Assembly: GCF_011299595.1 (NCBI RefSeq)
Contig: NZ_CP049867.1
Location: 1,302,001 to 1,366,000, forward strand
DNA from: Nocardioides sp. HDW12B
GTDB lineage: Bacteria > Actinomycetota > Actinomycetes > Propionibacteriales > Nocardioidaceae
Reading direction: 5' to 3'
DNA: 64,000 nt
Shown: in pieces, positions 61,717-64,000 of the stretch
Position numbering within the stretch: position 1 is the stretch's first letter
How the letters are laid out: each line of letters begins with the position of its first letter
The notes under the pieces: generated by a model
What the model saw: only the letters and a program-made list of their open reading frames with translations
Database searches by the model: none
What the model was told of the DNA's origin: nothing
Program-made: the position numbers and the translations under genes

Positions 61717-61754
61717 GTTTCCCGACCGTATCCCACGTGTTTCGCGCGTGTTAC
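61717..61754 (-). promoter_or_regulatory. GlnR box upstream of glnA
   Basis: On the plus strand GTTTC-n6-GTATC-n6-GTTTC-n6-GTTAC; on the glnA strand GTAAC-n6-GAAAC-n6-GATAC-n6-GAAAC. This is the four-half-site pattern of GlnR, the nitrogen regulator of actinobacteria. It lies in the divergent gap with the RDD gene. Confidence 0.88.
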
Positions 61755-61805
61755 GCCGAGCACACAGGTCGGACCGGATCACGCGCGTCCCGATAGGTTC
61801 GGTCC

Positions 61806-62231
61806 ATGAGCTCCCAGCGCGTCCCGAGCGACAGCCAGTACCCCGGCCACCGCCTCGGCCTGCCGGAGACCGGACCGGGGTCGGCCGCCGGCTGGGGCCG
61901 ACGCATCGGCGCCCTCTTCATCGACTGGTTCGCCTCGTCGTTCGTGGCCTACGTGCTCATCGACGTGACCGGCACCAGCCTGCTGCAGGAGTGGCTGACG
62001 CTCGCCGTCTTCTTCACCGAGGTCTCGCTCTTCACCGGCCTGGTGGGCGGCTCGTTCGGCCAGCTCGCGGTGCGTGTCGGCATCGCGCGCCTCGACGGTC
62101 GTCCGATCAGCATCCTCAACGCGATGGTGCGCACCGCTCTGATCTGCCTGGTCGTCCCGCCGGTGGTCTTCAACCCCGACCGTCGCGGCATCCACGACCT
62201 CGTGGTCGGCACGATCGCGCTCAAGCGCTGA
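61806..62231 (+). CDS. RDD family membrane protein
   Basis: 141 residues. RDD domain: WGRRIGALFIDWFASSFVAYVLI (Arg and Asp of the name motif), second helix WLTLAVFFTEVSLFTGLVGGS, and conserved GRPISILNAMVRTALICLVVPPV, DRRGIHDLVVGTIAL. The N-terminal ~30 residues are hydrophilic and proline-rich. Function of most RDD proteins is unknown. In actinobacteria an RDD gene is commonly found next to glnA, in divergent orientation as here. Confidence 0.9.
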   Translation: MSSQRVPSDSQYPGHRLGLPETGPGSAAGWGRRIGALFIDWFASSFVAYVLIDVTGTSLLQEWLTLAVFFTEVSLFTGLVGGSFGQLAVRVGIARLDGRPISILNAMVRTALICLVVPPVVFNPDRRGIHDLVVGTIALKR

Positions 62232-62258
62232 CGCCGGGCCGCCGACGCAGCCCAGGCG

Positions 62259-63149
62259 CTAGCGGACAGCGGCGCTGAGCGCGTCCGTCACCACGTCGAG
62301 GGTCGCGCGCGCCTGGGTCCGGTCGCCGTCGAGGAAGTAGTGGTCGCGCCGCGGCACGACCCGGTGCGTCACCGGCACCCCCGCCTCCTCCAGCCGTACG
62401 GCGTAGCGGTCGCCCTCGGCGCGCAACGCGTCGTACTCCGCGGTCAGCAGCACCGTCGGGGGGAGGCCCGACACGTCGGGCGCGAGCAACGGTGAGGCGT
62501 AGGGCTCGGCCCGCCGCGCCGCGTCCTTGAAGTACGTCGCCCGCACGAGCGCCAGCAGGTCGGGGCCGACCATGGGCCGGCCCAGCACCGACGTCTTGGC
62601 CCGGGCGTCCTCGGCGACGTCGAGCGACGGCACGCCCAGCACCTGCAGCCGCGGTGAGCACGACGCGAGGTCGCGGGCCTGGAGGGCGGCGGAGGCCGCC
62701 AGGTTGCCACCGGCGCTGAAGCCGCCGACCGTCACGACGGCCCACCCGTCGAGGCCGGGCACGCCCAACCGACTCGGGTGGTGCGCCACCCACGCCAGCA
62801 CGTCGTGGGCCTGCTCCTGCGCCACCGGGTAGCGCTTCTGCGGTGCCACGTCGTAGTCGACGTTGACCACGACGAGCCCGCACTCGGCGGCGACGTGGCG
62901 GCAGAAGAAGTCGTCCATCTGCGGGTAGCGCATGAGGAACGCACCGCCGTGCAGGTGCACGTAGGCGCCGACCGGGTCGCCGGGCGGTCGGTAGACCCAG
63001 CACGTCACCTCGCCGCGACGCGTCGGCACCGTCAGGCGCGTCGGGTCGGGCAGGTCGGTGCCGGAGAAGCGCAGCGCGTCGCCGTACCGCGCGCTGCGCG
63101 ACGCCGAGCGCTGCAGGAACCACGCCGTCGCGTCGGCGCGCAGGCCCAC
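62259..63149 (-). CDS. Alpha/beta hydrolase, hormone-sensitive lipase type esterase
   Basis: 296 residues. The oxyanion motif HGGAF is in YVHLHGGAFLMRYP. The nucleophile elbow is GGFSAGGNLAASA. Acid in LLTAEYDALRAEG and base His in RRDHYFLDG. It should hydrolyse short- to medium-chain esters. Encoded 10 bases after the cyclopropane synthase gene on the same strand, so probably part of a lipid-modification operon. GTG start at 63149. Confidence 0.88.
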   Translation of the reverse strand: MGLRADATAWFLQRSASRSARYGDALRFSGTDLPDPTRLTVPTRRGEVTCWVYRPPGDPVGAYVHLHGGAFLMRYPQMDDFFCRHVAAECGLVVVNVDYDVAPQKRYPVAQEQAHDVLAWVAHHPSRLGVPGLDGWAVVTVGGFSAGGNLAASAALQARDLASCSPRLQVLGVPSLDVAEDARAKTSVLGRPMVGPDLLALVRATYFKDAARRAEPYASPLLAPDVSGLPPTVLLTAEYDALRAEGDRYAVRLEEAGVPVTHRVVPRRDHYFLDGDRTQARATLDVVTDALSAAVR

Positions 63150-63159
63150 GTCGGACCGC

Positions 63160-64000
63160 TCAGACCGCGGGGGAGGCGGGACGCTCGATGGTGATGATGG
63201 CGTCGTCGAGGTAGCCGCTGCGGAAGCCCGCCTCGCAGTAGGCGAGGTAGAACTCCCACATCCGGCGGAAGATGTCGTCGAAGCCGAGGGCCTCGACCTC
63301 GACCCAGTTGGCCAGGAACTGCTCGCGCCACAGCCGCAGCGTGTGGGCGTAGTGCGGCCCGATCGCCTTCACGTCGCTGGTGTGCAGGGTGGTGTGGCGG
63401 CCCAGCACGTCCTCGATCGCCTCGGTCGAGGGCAGCAGCCCGCCGGGGAAGATGTACTTGTGGATCCAGGTGTAGGTGTTCCGCGTGGCCACCATCCGGT
63501 GGTGCTCGATGAGGATGGCCTGGATCGCGGCCTTGCCACCGGGGGCGAGCACCTCGTCGATCTTGGCGAAGTAGGTGGGCCAGTACTTCTCCCCGACCGC
63601 CTCGATCATCTCGACGCTGACGACGGCGTCGAAGGTGCCCTCCTGGTCGCGGTAGTCCCGCAGCTCGACCGAGACCCGCTCGGTCTGGCCGGCCGCCTCG
63701 ATGCGCTCGCGGGCGAGCTCGGCCTGCTGGGCCGAGATGGTGATCGAGGTGACCTGCGCGCCGCGCTCGGCGGCCCGGATGGCCAGGCTGCCCCAGCCGG
63801 TGCCGATCTCCAGCAGGCGGGTGCCGTCGGTGACCCCGGCGGCGTCGAGCACGGCGTCGATCTTGGCCAGCTGGGCGCCCTCGTGGTCGGCCTGCGTCGG
63901 CGCCGGGTCGAGGGTGTCGAAGAGGGCGGACGAGTAGGACAGCGACGGGTCCAGGAACAGCGCGAACATCTCGTTGGACAGGTCGTAGTGCCGGTGGATG
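63160..64000 (-). CDS. Cyclopropane-fatty-acyl-phospholipid synthase family methyltransferase, 3' part
   Basis: Open to the right edge of the window; the visible C-terminal ~280 residues start at IHRHYDLSNEMFALFLDPSL, the conserved entry to the catalytic domain, so only an N-terminal part is missing. SAM-binding motif is LLEIGTGWGSLAIRAAERG. CFA-specific blocks: VVSVEMIEAVGEKYWPTYF (Glu near the bicarbonate site), YIFPGGLLPS and YCEAGFRSGYLDD. It transfers a methyl group from SAM to the double bond of phospholipid acyl chains at the membrane. Confidence 0.92.
   Translation of the reverse strand, partial: IHRHYDLSNEMFALFLDPSLSYSSALFDTLDPAPTQADHEGAQLAKIDAVLDAAGVTDGTRLLEIGTGWGSLAIRAAERGAQVTSITISAQQAELARERIEAAGQTERVSVELRDYRDQEGTFDAVVSVEMIEAVGEKYWPTYFAKIDEVLAPGGKAAIQAILIEHHRMVATRNTYTWIHKYIFPGGLLPSTEAIEDVLGRHTTLHTSDVKAIGPHYAHTLRLWREQFLANWVEVEALGFDDIFRRMWEFYLAYCEAGFRSGYLDDAIITIERPASPAV

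Overview
The window is high-GC actinobacterial DNA. GTG starts and 4-bp start/stop overlaps are common, there is an actinobacterial-type LexA box in front of an ImuA'/ImuB/DnaE2 mutasome, a four-part GlnR box lies in front of glnA, and the carotenoid genes use the split CrtYc/CrtYd lycopene cyclase. A Nocardioides-like organism (Nocardioidaceae) fits best. This is an inference from gene content; no marker gene was searched.

Left part, 1-37.4 kb (chromosomal backbone with accessory metabolic loci). It starts with the 5' part of a secreted GH13 glycosidase, a GAF histidine kinase, a DUF2237 protein, a universal stress protein, and a NarL-type two-component pair with a membrane protein. Next come two divergent operons around a regulated intergenic region near 12.0 kb. 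To the left run iclR, arylsulfatase, formylglycine-generating enzyme and a zinc alcohol dehydrogenase. To the right run an oligopeptide-type ABC transporter, a beta-lactamase-fold serine hydrolase and a cdhC/cdhA/cdhB-like carnitine catabolic trio. Then follow the SOS mutasome operon (imuA'-imuB-dnaE2), a 5'-3' exonuclease, an ABC-F ATPase, AlkB, and a carotenoid operon containing a phytoene synthase-IPP isomerase fusion.

Middle part, 37.44-60.19 kb: a genomic island of about 22.8 kb. It is bounded by a 15-bp direct repeat, one copy of which is the 3' end of glnA. The strong hairpin that should terminate glnA now lies outside the other end of the island. Just inside the left end is the N-terminal piece of a tyrosine integrase fused in frame to an IS3 transposase fragment. 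The cargo is an aromatic catabolic system. A two-gene PEP-synthase-like kinase (similar to phenylphosphate synthase PpsAB / CreHI) comes with a histidine phosphatase and a HAD phosphatase, a phthalate-dioxygenase-type Rieske oxygenase with its FMN/2Fe-2S reductase, two tandem extradiol dioxygenases, a Rieske-ferredoxin/ring-fission-hydrolase fusion, and the complete lower meta pathway (dehydrogenase, tautomerase, decarboxylase, hydratase, aldolase, acylating acetaldehyde dehydrogenase). I propose that it activates a phenolic substrate by O-phosphorylation, oxidises the ring while phosphorylated, dephosphorylates it to a catechol, and cleaves that. The right end of the island is decaying: an SDR pseudogene split by an IS256-family element with a 9-bp target duplication, a VapBC50-like toxin-antitoxin pair, and a DUF4192 remnant.

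Right part, 60.18-64 kb: glnA (GlnR-box controlled), an RDD membrane protein, and an HSL-type esterase downstream of a cyclopropane-fatty-acyl-phospholipid synthase that runs off the window. I saw no rRNA, tRNA or CRISPR array.
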